DNA of 64,000 nucleotides, taken from the NCBI GenBank assembly GCA_963713505.1, contig CAVQMC010000002.1, positions 295,504-359,503 of the forward strand, read 5' to 3'. Numbering within the stretch: the first letter of the stretch is position 1; every line of letters begins with the position of its first letter. The stretch comes from CAVQMC01 sp963713505. Its GTDB lineage: Bacteria > Bacteroidota > Ignavibacteria > Ignavibacteriales > Ignavibacteriaceae. Under the pieces are notes generated by a model. It made no database searches. It saw only the letters and a program-made list of their open reading frames with translations, and was not told where the DNA came from. Shown here piece after piece: positions 1 through 9,095 of the stretch. The translations under genes and the position numbers were made by a program.

Positions 1-2
1 TA

Positions 3-1772
3 TCCTTTTCGTATTCTTACGGCGGCGGAAAGCCGGTTACTTATATGCATAAGTTTTCCGGATTGTTAAACTATTTACGTAATTATTATAATACGACAAG
101 CTCAAATAACATTCGTGAATGGGTGGAATCCTACATGAATACAGTAACCTGTCCAACCTGCGGAGGAGGAAGGTTAAAACAAGAATCTTTAGCTGTTAAA
201 TTTAATGGCAAAAACATTAGTGAAATTACGCAGCTTTCTATTCACCGAACTCTTGACTTCTTCAAAGAAACTAAATTAAAAGGAAGAGATTCCATAATCG
301 CAAAACCAATTTTTAAAGAGATTATATCCAGGCTAAATTTTTTATTGAACGTTGGTTTAAGCTATTTAACTTTAAATCGTTCAGCAAGAACATTGTCGGG
401 AGGTGAATCGCAGAGAATAAGATTAGCCACTCAAATTGGTTCTCAACTGGCTGGAGTACTTTATGTTTTAGATGAACCAAGTATTGGTCTTCATCAAAGC
501 GATAATATAAAATTGATTGATTCATTAAAGAGTTTAAGGGATTTGGGAAACACTGTTATTGTTGTTGAACATGACCGGGAAACTATAGAAAGCTCTGATT
601 TCATGATAGACCTTGGACCTGGAGCCGGAGAGCATGGAGGAAAAGTTTGCTTAACCGGATTCACGGAAAAACTTATAAAATCTCCAAACGGATATGATTC
701 TTTAACTTTATCATATTTAAATCGTAATAAAGAAATAGTAGTTCCGTCTAATAGAAGAGAAGGAAACGGAAATTATATTACATTAAAAGGAGCCGGTGGA
801 AATAATTTAAAACAAATTAATTTTAAAGTACCTTTAGGTACACTAACATTAGTAACCGGAGTAAGCGGATCAGGAAAATCGACGCTCGTAAATGAAACTC
901 TTGTTAAAATATTAATGAATAAAATATATAAATCTAAGAGTGTACCTTTGTCATTTAAATCCATAGAGGGTTTAGAGAATGTTGATAAAGTAATAGAAAT
1001 TGATCAAGCTCCGATCGGAAGAACTCCAAGATCAAATCCTGCAACATATACCGGATTATTCACTTATATAAGAGATTTATATTCAACACTTCCTGAATCT
1101 AAAATGAGAGGATATTCTACGGGAAGATTTAGCTTTAATGTTGCAGGCGGAAGATGCGAAGAATGCAAAGGAGACGGACTTAAAAAAATAGAAATGAATT
1201 TCCTTCCAGATGTTTATGTAGAATGCGATGTCTGCCATGGTAAAAGATATAATAGGGAAACTCTGGAAGTTCTCTATAAGACAAAAAATATTTCCGATGT
1301 TTTGGATATGACAATAGATGAAGCATTGGAATTTTTTAAAGAGCTTCCTAGAATAAAAAGAAAATTAAAAGCTATTCATGACGTCGGATTAGGCTATATA
1401 AGGTTAGGACAGCAGGCAACAACACTTTCCGGCGGTGAAGCACAAAGAGTAAAATTGGCTACGGAATTGAGCAAAGTAAGCACAGGGAAAACACTTTATA
1501 TTTTGGATGAACCGACAACCGGTTTACATTTTGAAGATGTAGATATTTTGATGAAAGTTTTGAATAAACTTGTTGATAAAGGAAACACAGTCATCGTTAT
1601 CGAGCATAATTTAGATGTAATTAAAATGGCGGATTGGATTGTAGATCTTGGTCCTGAAGGCGGAGAAAAAGGTGGAAAAATAATCGCTGAAGGATCCCCG
1701 GAAAAAATCTCAAATATTAAAAAAAGTCTTACAGGTGTTTTTCTTAAAAAAGAACTTGACAGAAAAAAATAG
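3..1772 (+). CDS. uvrA: Excinuclease ABC subunit A, C-terminal two thirds (cut by window start)
   Basis: DNA damage recognition ATPase of nucleotide excision repair, working with UvrB in the cytoplasm. The frame is open from base 3, so the ATG at 45 is internal and roughly the first 350 residues lie outside the window. Numbered from that ATG, there is a CPTCG zinc pair near residue 36, the first ABC signature LSGGESQ near 117 and its Walker B LDEPS near 142. The second Walker A GSGKST is near 275, the zinc finger CEEC...CDVC near 371-397, and the second signature LSGGEAQ near 461 with ILDEPTTGLH. This order is diagnostic for UvrA. It ends with TAG at 1772 and no clear terminator follows. Very sure. 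Confidence 0.97.
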   Translation, partial: SFSYSYGGGKPVTYMHKFSGLLNYLRNYYNTTSSNNIREWVESYMNTVTCPTCGGGRLKQESLAVKFNGKNISEITQLSIHRTLDFFKETKLKGRDSIIAKPIFKEIISRLNFLLNVGLSYLTLNRSARTLSGGESQRIRLATQIGSQLAGVLYVLDEPSIGLHQSDNIKLIDSLKSLRDLGNTVIVVEHDRETIESSDFMIDLGPGAGEHGGKVCLTGFTEKLIKSPNGYDSLTLSYLNRNKEIVVPSNRREGNGNYITLKGAGGNNLKQINFKVPLGTLTLVTGVSGSGKSTLVNETLVKILMNKIYKSKSVPLSFKSIEGLENVDKVIEIDQAPIGRTPRSNPATYTGLFTYIRDLYSTLPESKMRGYSTGRFSFNVAGGRCEECKGDGLKKIEMNFLPDVYVECDVCHGKRYNRETLEVLYKTKNISDVLDMTIDEALEFFKELPRIKRKLKAIHDVGLGYIRLGQQATTLSGGEAQRVKLATELSKVSTGKTLYILDEPTTGLHFEDVDILMKVLNKLVDKGNTVIVIEHNLDVIKMADWIVDLGPEGGEKGGKIIAEGSPEKISNIKKSLTGVFLKKELDRKK

Positions 1773-1808
1773 TAATTAATTTCTTGTCCTATTTTTTGAA
1801 ATAATTTT

Positions 1809-2640
1809 CTACTCCAGATTTGTAGGATCCCATGCAACTCTGAAATTTTCATTCATAGAATCAAGTATATTCATATCATCTTCTGAAATTTGAAAATCAA
1901 AAACATCTGCATTTTCTTTTATCCTTGCTTCATGGGATGATTTGGGTAAAACTACAACTTCATGTTCCAATGCCCATCTTATTAATATTTGAGCCGGAGT
2001 TTTAGAATAAGTCTCTGCAATTTGTACTAATTTCTTATCATTTAATTTTCTTGCTCTCGTTAATGGAGAATAAGCCTCCAATTGAATGTTGTTTTGACTA
2101 CAGAATTCTAGTAATTCTTTTTGATATAAATACGGACTGAATTCAACTTGATTTATTGCCGGAATAATTTCGCAATTATCTAAAAATTCTTTAAGATGTT
2201 TGATGGTAAAATTGCTTACGCCAATCGATTTTATTTTACCTTCTTTATAAAGTTCTTCCAAAGCTTTCCATGATTCTAATCTTTTGCCGGGAACAGGCCA
2301 ATGAAGTAAATATAAATCAATATAATCATGTTTCTAAGCTTTATTTAAACTTTTTTCAAATGCTTTAAAAGTTCTCTCATAACCTTGATCATCATTCCAA
2401 AGTTTTGTTGTGATGAAAATATCTTCTCTGGATATTCCGCTTTCTTTTAATTGCCTTTGCAACATCATTTTCGTTGTTATAAAATTTTGCCGTATCGATA
2501 TGTCTGTAACCGGCATTTAATGCATAAGGGACTGCATTTTGAGCTTCTTTACCCGGTTTAGTTAAATACAAACCAAATCCTAGATATGGAATTTCAATTC
2601 CGTTATTTAATTTTGCAGAATCACTAATATTTGAAATCAT
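1809..2640 (-). pseudogene. Aldo/keto reductase, broken by a frameshift and a stop codon
   Basis: Paralogue of the intact reductase immediately upstream on the same strand, and likewise an NADPH-dependent carbonyl reductase by family. From the ATG at 2640 the N-terminal frame holds the DTAKFY active-site region, then shifts at an extra base in the T run at 2445-2448. The next frame carries ITTKLWNDD (catalytic Lys region) and ends at a TAG near 2335-2337. The rest resumes in the same frame with YIDLYLLHWPV (catalytic His) and runs to 1809. Aligned to the neighbour, the TAG lies in a stretch with one extra codon. Either a decaying duplicate or a normal gene hit by two or more sequence errors; the window alone cannot decide. 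Confidence 0.85.
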
Positions 2641-2677
2641 TGTTTTATTCCTAAAAATTGTATTTATTAAAATATTA

Positions 2678-3505
2678 CTATTTTATTTCTGCCGGATCCA
2701 TTGCAAATCGTAAATTTTCATTCAAAGAGTTTAATTTCTTCATATCTTCATCATCAAGCTGGAGATCAAATACATTTGAATTCTCTTTAATTCTTTCTGG
2801 ATTAGATGATTTTGGTATTATAATAACATTTTGCTGAATTGCCCATCTAATTAATATTTGTGCCGGGGTTTTAGAATGTTTTTCAGCAATCTTTTTTACT
2901 TCAGGATGATCAAATCTTTTACTCCTTGCTAAAGGTGTATATCCTTCAAGCTGAATTCCATTTTCTTTGCAGAAGTCAAGTAATTTTTTTTGATAATTAA
3001 AAGGATTAAATTCAACTTGATTTACAGCAGGTTTTAAATTAGAGTTTTCAAATAATTCACTTAAATGGCGAATTGTATAATTGCTGACTCCAACTGATTT
3101 GCAAACATTTTGTTCATAAAGTTTTTCTAAAGCTTTCCAAGATTCATTTCTTAAACCTGTAACCGGCCAATGTATTAAATATAAATCAATGTAATCTAAT
3201 TTTAATTTTTTCAAACTTATATCAAAAGCTTTTAGTGTATTATCATATCCGTGCTGATCGTTATCTAATTTTGTTGTCACAAAAATTTCTTCTCTAGGAA
3301 TATTACTATTTTGAATTGCATCGCCGACAAATTCTTCGTTATTATACATTGATGCTGTATCGATAAGTCTGTATCCGATTTCCAAAGCACTTTCAACCGC
3401 TTTATGAACGGTTTTTTCATCGGTCAATTTATAAGTGCCTAAACCTAAAACAGGCATTTCATTACCGGAATTTAATTTAATTTTACTATTTAATTTTTTT
3501 TCCAT
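2678..3505 (-). CDS. Aldo/keto reductase (AKR family oxidoreductase)
   Basis: Full-length 275-residue NADPH-dependent reductase of the 2,5-diketo-D-gluconate reductase/prostaglandin F synthase type. The catalytic tetrad is visible: Asp49 and Tyr54 in LIDTASMYN, Lys79 in VTTKLD, and His112 in LIHWPV. The family C-terminal cofactor-binding segment follows (IIPKSSNPERIKEN). The start is an ATG at 3505. It sits 37 bases upstream of a broken paralogue on the same strand, so the pair is probably a tandem duplication. The real substrate cannot be read from sequence; small aldehydes or keto sugars are usual for the family. Confidence 0.93.
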   Translation of the reverse strand: MEKKLNSKIKLNSGNEMPVLGLGTYKLTDEKTVHKAVESALEIGYRLIDTASMYNNEEFVGDAIQNSNIPREEIFVTTKLDNDQHGYDNTLKAFDISLKKLKLDYIDLYLIHWPVTGLRNESWKALEKLYEQNVCKSVGVSNYTIRHLSELFENSNLKPAVNQVEFNPFNYQKKLLDFCKENGIQLEGYTPLARSKRFDHPEVKKIAEKHSKTPAQILIRWAIQQNVIIIPKSSNPERIKENSNVFDLQLDDEDMKKLNSLNENLRFAMDPAEIK

Positions 3506-3615
3506 TATATCAAATCAATTTTATTTAACAAAACTTATTTATTTTAGGAAAAATTAAGAAGAAAATCTTCGGCTTGTTTTTGATATCACAAAAAAGAATT
3601 ATAATAAAGGAATGA

Positions 3616-4365
3616 TCAAATAATATTTAACAATTTTAACGACATAATAAATACGGCAATAATCAAAATAATTTTGATAAACTTTTCGCCTTTCTTTATT
3701 GCAAATTTTGCAGCCCACCATGCACCGAAAGAATTACCAGCTGCAAGACTGATTCCCAAAGGCCAATTTACATTATTAGTGAAAATAAATATTAAAAGTG
3801 CAGGAGCTGTATAAATTAAAACTATAAAAACCTTATGCATATTAACTCTAACCAAATCCAATTTAAGTAAGTACTGTAAAGCCGCCATTATTATAAAACC
3901 AACCCCAACTTGAATAAATCCTCCGTAGAAACCTATTCCAAACATTGCTAAATAAACGGGCCAGCTTAATTTTTTATTAGGATCATAAATCGAATTCTTC
4001 TTTGATTTAGGAAATAACATAGAAATAATAATTCCAATCATTACAATACCGAGGATTTTTTCAAATAACGCATCACTTACTCTTACTGCCAGAATTGCGC
4101 CGGCGATTGCACCGGGAAGAGTAAGCAGAGATAACTTAGTACTTAACTTAAACTCCTGGTATTTTTCTCTTTTAAAAGAATAAACTGCAGATATATTTTG
4201 AAAAAATATTGCTATACGATTAGTTCCGTTTGCAATTGTTGCATCCAAACCAAGAAAAATTAAAGCGGGAACCGTAATTGTTGAACCTCCGCCGGCGTTT
4301 ACATTTAAAAATCCAGCAAGATTTCCTACGGCAAAAAGTATTAGAATTGAAGTTAAATCGGGCAA
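3616..4365 (-). CDS. TSUP-family membrane exporter (TauE/SafE type)
   Basis: Integral membrane protein of 249 residues with about seven or eight hydrophobic segments. It has the glycine-rich first helix GNLAGFLNVNAGGGSTITVPAL and a second-half repeat GIGFYGGFIQVGVGF, the two-fold pattern of the sulfite/anion exporter TauE/SafE family. It probably moves a small sulfur-containing or carboxylate anion; the substrate is not predictable. No in-frame ATG exists between the upstream stop and the conserved start, so translation most likely begins at TTG 4365, preceded by a GGAA-type ribosome site. It lies upstream of the reductase pair on the same strand. Confidence 0.88.
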   Translation of the reverse strand: MPDLTSILILFAVGNLAGFLNVNAGGGSTITVPALIFLGLDATIANGTNRIAIFFQNISAVYSFKREKYQEFKLSTKLSLLTLPGAIAGAILAVRVSDALFEKILGIVMIGIIISMLFPKSKKNSIYDPNKKLSWPVYLAMFGIGFYGGFIQVGVGFIIMAALQYLLKLDLVRVNMHKVFIVLIYTAPALLIFIFTNNVNWPLGISLAAGNSFGAWWAAKFAIKKGEKFIKIILIIAVFIMSLKLLNII

Positions 4366-4514
4366 ATTATTTCCAATTAAAAATCAAAATTATGTGATTA
4401 AAAATAAGTATAAATTAAATAACATTTAATCACTCTGTTGCTCCATGTCATTACTGATTTCTGCAAATAAATCTATAATAAAATGTATTAGTTTTATTTT
4501 TAAGAGAGAAAACG

Positions 4515-5054
4515 ATGAACATTAAAAAAGTATTATTAACTATAGGTTTATTATTATTTGGAGCTTTCTTTATTTATGCACAGGAACCGGGAATTATTGC
4601 ACCTGTAGCAGATTTATCTCAAAATGCACCTCCATTAGTTAAAGAAAATTATGAAGAATGGTCTGCACAAATTCCAACAACAGAAGAAGTAAATTTACCA
4701 TCTTATCCGGGATCTTTTATAATTTCAGAAAAACATTATTCATATAATGATCAAACATATGGAAGACTACCTACAATTACTTTAGTAACAAACGACCCGG
4801 AAAGTCAAGTTATTGATTTTTATATGAAGGCGGTGATTAACAGAACCGGATGGAATTGGAATAAAGATTATAAAATGTTTTTAAAAGGAGATTTCAACAG
4901 AGCTTTGAAACAGGAAGTTCCGTTTATATTAATTGAGAAAGTATTACCGGATGAAGAAGATCTTCATTATATATCAAGCGATATTAGAGAACTTGCAAGA
5001 ACAAAAATAACAATTTGTTATAATCCGGATAGAATTTCGAATAATAATTATTAA
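4515..5054 (+). CDS. Exported protein of unknown function
   Basis: A 179-residue protein with a clear signal peptide: a lysine near the start, a hydrophobic core (LLTIGLLLFGAFFIYA), then a likely cleavage before QEPG. An AGAGAG-like ribosome site precedes the ATG at 4515. The mature part is acidic, rich in proline, aspartate and aromatic residues, and contains no cysteine-based lipobox. The middle segment, TLVTNDPESQVIDFYMK, resembles domains that pair a short helix with a sheet in small periplasmic proteins, but I do not recognise a family. Its end overlaps the convergent RNase Z-like gene by four bases. Confidence 0.75.
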   Translation: MNIKKVLLTIGLLLFGAFFIYAQEPGIIAPVADLSQNAPPLVKENYEEWSAQIPTTEEVNLPSYPGSFIISEKHYSYNDQTYGRLPTITLVTNDPESQVIDFYMKAVINRTGWNWNKDYKMFLKGDFNRALKQEVPFILIEKVLPDEEDLHYISSDIRELARTKITICYNPDRISNNNY

Positions 5055-6058
5055 TTTTTTATATTCCAATTATCAGGGAAGTAAGAATTTGGAAAAACTT
5101 CCCTGGCTTGTTTTAAGATTTGTTTGAATTCGACAAATTTATAACGGTCGGAAATATGAAATAAAATTAATTTTCCGGCATTAGAATTTCTTGCGATTTC
5201 AGCAGTCTGTTTTGCAGTTAAATGATAATTTTTCTTTGCGAGTTCAATATCTTCAGATTTATATTGGCTTTCACAAATTATTGTATCGCAATTTTTTAAA
5301 AAATCTTTCAGTATTATTTTTGTTGTTTTATCATAAATAAAATCTGTAAGGTAAGCTAAACTCTGTCCCTTGGTTTCGACTAAAAGTTTTTTCCTTAAAT
5401 CATTAATCTCATATTTAGTGCCGTCAATATTTATAAAAGAAGACGGATAAGAAATATTCTTTATCTTCTCCAGCCAAGGACCCGCTTTTAACTTTAATTG
5501 GAATAATTTTTCTTTATCAATATTTATCTTATTCTTTTCTGTTATTTTATAAGCTAAAGAGGGAACTATATGATTTAGATGAATTGATTCAATTTTAAAA
5601 TCATCATTTTCCAAAACAATTCCGTTGAATTTTTTATTACTGATTTTATGATTAATTGAAAATCCTTCTTTAGTAAAAAATCTTGATGTTTTAATTTTAT
5701 CCTTTGCGATATCTTTTATTTCCCAGACTCCCGGTGAGTTATTCACCAAATTCCATTTATATCCTTTCAGTCTGTTATGAATTATTTCTATTGTTTCGGG
5801 AGGTCCGAATAAATATACATGTTTGTTTTCTCGATCATAATTTCTTCTAAAAAAATAATCAAAACCGGCAGCGTGATCTATATGAAGATGAGAAAAAAAT
5901 AAATAATCAATAGCATTTATTTCCGATTGTTTAATATTTAATAAAGTATTCTCACCGCAGTCAAAAAGAAGTCTATAATAATTATTTCCGCTATTGATCC
6001 AAGCAATAACGCTGTTATCTTTCCCTGGTTTTCCAAGTATTTTATAATGTATACTCAT
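5051..6058 (-). CDS. Metallo-beta-lactamase fold hydrolase, RNase Z-like
   Basis: Zinc-dependent hydrolase of 335 residues. The metal motif SHLHIDH is at residues 56-62 (His57, His59, Asp61, His62), an Asp in LAYLTDF is further on, and the C-terminal pair HLTAKQTAEIA and LILFHISDRY matches the arrangement in tRNA 3'-processing RNase Z (ElaC) proteins. RNase Z is normally about 300 residues, so the length fits with a modest insertion. If correct it would cut tRNA 3' trailers. A general phosphodiesterase of the same fold is the alternative, because the tRNA-binding exosite is not obvious. Confidence 0.85.
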   Translation of the reverse strand: MSIHYKILGKPGKDNSVIAWINSGNNYYRLLFDCGENTLLNIKQSEINAIDYLFFSHLHIDHAAGFDYFFRRNYDRENKHVYLFGPPETIEIIHNRLKGYKWNLVNNSPGVWEIKDIAKDKIKTSRFFTKEGFSINHKISNKKFNGIVLENDDFKIESIHLNHIVPSLAYKITEKNKINIDKEKLFQLKLKAGPWLEKIKNISYPSSFINIDGTKYEINDLRKKLLVETKGQSLAYLTDFIYDKTTKIILKDFLKNCDTIICESQYKSEDIELAKKNYHLTAKQTAEIARNSNAGKLILFHISDRYKFVEFKQILKQAREVFPNSYFPDNWNIKN

Positions 6059-6200
6059 TTAATTGTAAAAATACAGATTAAAAGAAATGAAAACATTGAT
6101 ATTAAATAAATTTATATTATTTTAACAATACCTCTAGGGCTCTTTAATAAGCAATCTTAAATATTCATTTAAATTTATAAATTTAAAACAAATTTAATAA

Positions 6201-6599
6201 ATGTATAGTCACATTATTCTGGTTGGATTATATATCAGTATTGTTTGTATGGCAATTGATTTTCTGGTTATAGGTGTATTCTTTAAAAAATACCAAAAAC
6301 TCATTCCTGTAATTTGGAGAAAAGAAAAATTATCAAGTTTCTTAACTGGTGCAATCTCTTCCGTAATATTCGGATTTTTATTTGCTTTCTTTTACGCTGA
6401 AATAGTGATCCATTTTGCCGAAGGCAAAATATTATTTGCATTTTTATTTGGGTTAATAAGCTGGTTGGTTTTTTACCTGCCTTCGCTAATTGCAAATGGT
6501 GCTTTAGTTCGCTTAAATAAAATGGTGGTGGTTTCAGTTTCTGTAAGTACATTCTTAAAGGTGATAAGCGCTTCTATTCTTGCCGCAGTTATTTTTTAA
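6201..6599 (+). CDS. Small integral membrane protein of unknown function
   Basis: A 132-residue hydrophobic protein with four predicted membrane helices: about residues 5-27, 45-70, 76-97 and 108-130. A basic loop (KKYQKLIPVIWRKEK) lies between helices one and two, probably on the cytoplasmic side. The family is not recognised. It stands alone between the RNase Z-like gene (divergent) and the CocE-like hydrolase (same strand, 117 bases downstream). The translation is consistent throughout and there is no competing long frame with plausible composition. Confidence 0.7.
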   Translation: MYSHIILVGLYISIVCMAIDFLVIGVFFKKYQKLIPVIWRKEKLSSFLTGAISSVIFGFLFAFFYAEIVIHFAEGKILFAFLFGLISWLVFYLPSLIANGALVRLNKMVVVSVSVSTFLKVISASILAAVIF

Positions 6600-6716
6600 A
6601 CACTTCCTAAAATTTTTATCTTTCATAAAACAGTTTTTTTATAAATAAATTTTATATTTTTATTTAACTCGATTGCTTTTACTGTTGTTTAAAAATTTAA
6701 AATTTAAAGGTATGCT

Positions 6717-8603
6717 ATGCTTCTCAAAAAACCTTTATTCTTACTCTCTTTTTTAATTTTATTTATCCCGTTTATCTCATGTGCACAAAACTATAATTAT
6801 ATAAAAGATAATTATATAAAACACGAATATCGAATTCCCATGAGAGACGGGGTAAAACTTTTTACTGCTGTTTATTCACCAAAAAATATGGATAAAAAAT
6901 ATCCGATAATTATGATTAGAACTCCTTACAGCGTTGCACCATATGGTGAAGATAAATATCCGGAAAACTTTCAGCTTCCCGAGCAGTTTGAAAAAGACGG
7001 ATATATATTTGTTTTTCAGGATGTAAGAGGCAAGTTTATGTCCGAAGGCACCTTTGTAAATATGAGACCGTATATTCCGAATAAAAAAAGTAATAAGGAT
7101 ATTGATGAAACAACTGATACTTACGATACAATTGACTGGCTAATAAAAAATATTAAAAATAATAATGGCAAAGTTGGTATTTGGGGAATTTCTTATCCGG
7201 GATTTTATGCTGCTATGAGTACAATTGATGCACATCCTGCATTAAAAGCAGTTTCTCCCCAAGCACCAATTGCAGATTGGTTCATTGGGGATGATATGCA
7301 CCATAACGGCGCTTTTTCATTAATGCTGAATTTTGATTTTTTTAGAATATTTGGTCTACCAAGAACAGGCTTGACCACAGAATGGAAAAATGAAATATAT
7401 TATCCTTCACCTGATGCTTATAATTTTTTCCTTAATTTGGGTGCATTGCCGAATGCAAACAAAAATTACTTCCATAATAAAGTTGCATTTTGGGATTCAT
7501 CTATGAGTCACGGAACTTATGATTATTTCTGGAAATCCCGCAGCAATTTACCTTACTTTAAAAATATTAAACCTGCTGTAATGATTGTCGGCGGCTGGTA
7601 TGATGCGGAAGATCTTTATGGACCTTTGCATATTTATCAATCGATTGAAAACAAAAACAAAAATAATTCTGATATGATAGTTATGGGGCCATGGTTTCAC
7701 GGCGGATGGGCAAGAGCAAAAGGAGATTCTTTAGGTGATTTCAGTTTTGGAGGAATCCAAAGTGAATTTTATCAAAAAAATATTTTGTATCCTTTTTTTA
7801 CTCATTATCTTAAAGGAAATGATAGCCTTAACTTACCAGAAGCTTATGTTTTTGATACAGGTTTAAATAAATGGGAAAGTTTTAATTCATGGCCGCCACA
7901 AAATATAAAACCTTCAAGTTTGTATTTTAATTCTAATAAAGAATTAACATTTACTAACGAATACCCAAAAAGAAATATTGGTTTTGATGAATATTTAAGT
8001 GATCCAAATAAACCTGTTCCTTATACTGTGAAACAATTAGATTCAAAAGCATATTACAATAGAAATTATATGATTGAAGATCAGCGATTTGCTTCAGAAC
8101 GACCCGATGTACTTGTTTATGAAACAAAATCGCTTGAAAATAATGTTACTATTGCCGGACCGATTACAGCAGATTTATATTTTTCCACATCGGGAACCGA
8201 TGCCGATATTGTTGTAAAAGTTATTGATGTTTTTCCGGACGATGCTGAAAACCCAAAACCAAATCCTAACCATGTTGAAATGGGAGGTTATGAAAGATTA
8301 GTTCGAGCCGATATAATGAGAGGTAAGTTTAGAAACAGCTATGAGAAACCTGAACCTTTCACTCCCAATAAAACTGCAGAAGTTAAGGTTCATTTGAATG
8401 ACATCAACCATACCTTTGTAAAAGGGCACAAGATCATGGTCCAAATTCAAAGCAGCTGGTTTCCTATATTCGACAGAAATCCTCAAGCATTTGTAGATAT
8501 TTATAATGCAAAGGATTCTGATTTTAAAAAAGCTTTTAACAGAATTTATCATTCGGATAAATATCAGTCTAAAATAAATTTCAATGTTTTAGAAAAGAAT
8601 TAA
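6717..8603 (+). CDS. CocE/NonD-type exported serine hydrolase (X-Pro dipeptidyl-peptidase superfamily)
   Basis: A 628-residue alpha/beta hydrolase. The signal sequence ends FISCAQ, so it may be a lipoprotein anchored through Cys22 or a plainly exported protein. The nucleophile is Ser159 in GISYPG. The other triad residues are Asp296 in GGWYDAEDL and His328 in GPWFHGGW. A C-terminal jelly-roll domain follows from about residue 400 (ITADLYFSTSGTDADIVVKV), as in cocaine esterase and glutaryl-7-ACA acylase. The family hydrolyses esters or N-terminal acyl and peptide bonds, and the precise substrate is unknown. A GGT-like ribosome site precedes the ATG. Confidence 0.92.
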   Translation: MLLKKPLFLLSFLILFIPFISCAQNYNYIKDNYIKHEYRIPMRDGVKLFTAVYSPKNMDKKYPIIMIRTPYSVAPYGEDKYPENFQLPEQFEKDGYIFVFQDVRGKFMSEGTFVNMRPYIPNKKSNKDIDETTDTYDTIDWLIKNIKNNNGKVGIWGISYPGFYAAMSTIDAHPALKAVSPQAPIADWFIGDDMHHNGAFSLMLNFDFFRIFGLPRTGLTTEWKNEIYYPSPDAYNFFLNLGALPNANKNYFHNKVAFWDSSMSHGTYDYFWKSRSNLPYFKNIKPAVMIVGGWYDAEDLYGPLHIYQSIENKNKNNSDMIVMGPWFHGGWARAKGDSLGDFSFGGIQSEFYQKNILYPFFTHYLKGNDSLNLPEAYVFDTGLNKWESFNSWPPQNIKPSSLYFNSNKELTFTNEYPKRNIGFDEYLSDPNKPVPYTVKQLDSKAYYNRNYMIEDQRFASERPDVLVYETKSLENNVTIAGPITADLYFSTSGTDADIVVKVIDVFPDDAENPKPNPNHVEMGGYERLVRADIMRGKFRNSYEKPEPFTPNKTAEVKVHLNDINHTFVKGHKIMVQIQSSWFPIFDRNPQAFVDIYNAKDSDFKKAFNRIYHSDKYQSKINFNVLEKN

Positions 8604-8634
8604 TAAAAGTCTAGATAAATATTCATTAAGTGAA

Positions 8635-9063
8635 ATGAAATTTTATACATTTACCAGATGCTGGGTTCATATTATTTGGTGTACTCAAAACCATGAAAAA
8701 ATATTTCTTAATAGAGATGAAAGAAAAGATATTTCCGATCATTTATTTAAGTATTCGAGTGAAAATAATATTTATATGAAATCCAACTATGTATTAAGTG
8801 ATCATCTTCATTTACTTATTGATAATCCTAAAGAATTAAATATCATTGATATTGTAAGATATCTTAAAAATGCTTCGGAAGAATATATCAATATTAATTT
8901 ACAGCATTCCGATTTTAAATGGTCTAAAGAATTTGCTGCTTTTTCTGTTTCTCAGTCCAATATTACTAATGTTGTTAAATATATCGGCGACCAGGAAATT
9001 CAGCATAAAACCGAAACCTTTGAAGAAGAATACGAACATTTTGTTGATGCATATAGGATTTAA
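8635..9063 (+). mobile_element. IS200/IS605-like Y1 (HUH) transposase gene, solitary
   Basis: A 142-residue single-domain HUH transposase. The HUH pair is His57-x-His59 in SDHLHLLID, the catalytic tyrosine is Tyr116 in NVVKYIGDQ, and the usual GAF-like block appears as FAAFSVSQSNI. The family cuts single-stranded DNA at hairpin-marked ends. No TnpB/IscB partner and no clear left and right end hairpins are visible around it. It sits 31 bases after the hydrolase stop and 32 bases before the next gene. The usual final segment (about ten residues ending in a DEKY-type motif) is missing, so it may be truncated, domesticated, or a REP-associated (RAYT) form. Confidence 0.88.
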
Positions 9064-9095
9064 AATTATAATCAATATTAAACACAGGTGGAGAA

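Noticed and set aside
1496..1852. Long open frame on the minus strand opposite uvrA
   Set aside because: It lies fully opposite a conserved gene and its translation has no motif; it is a shadow frame.
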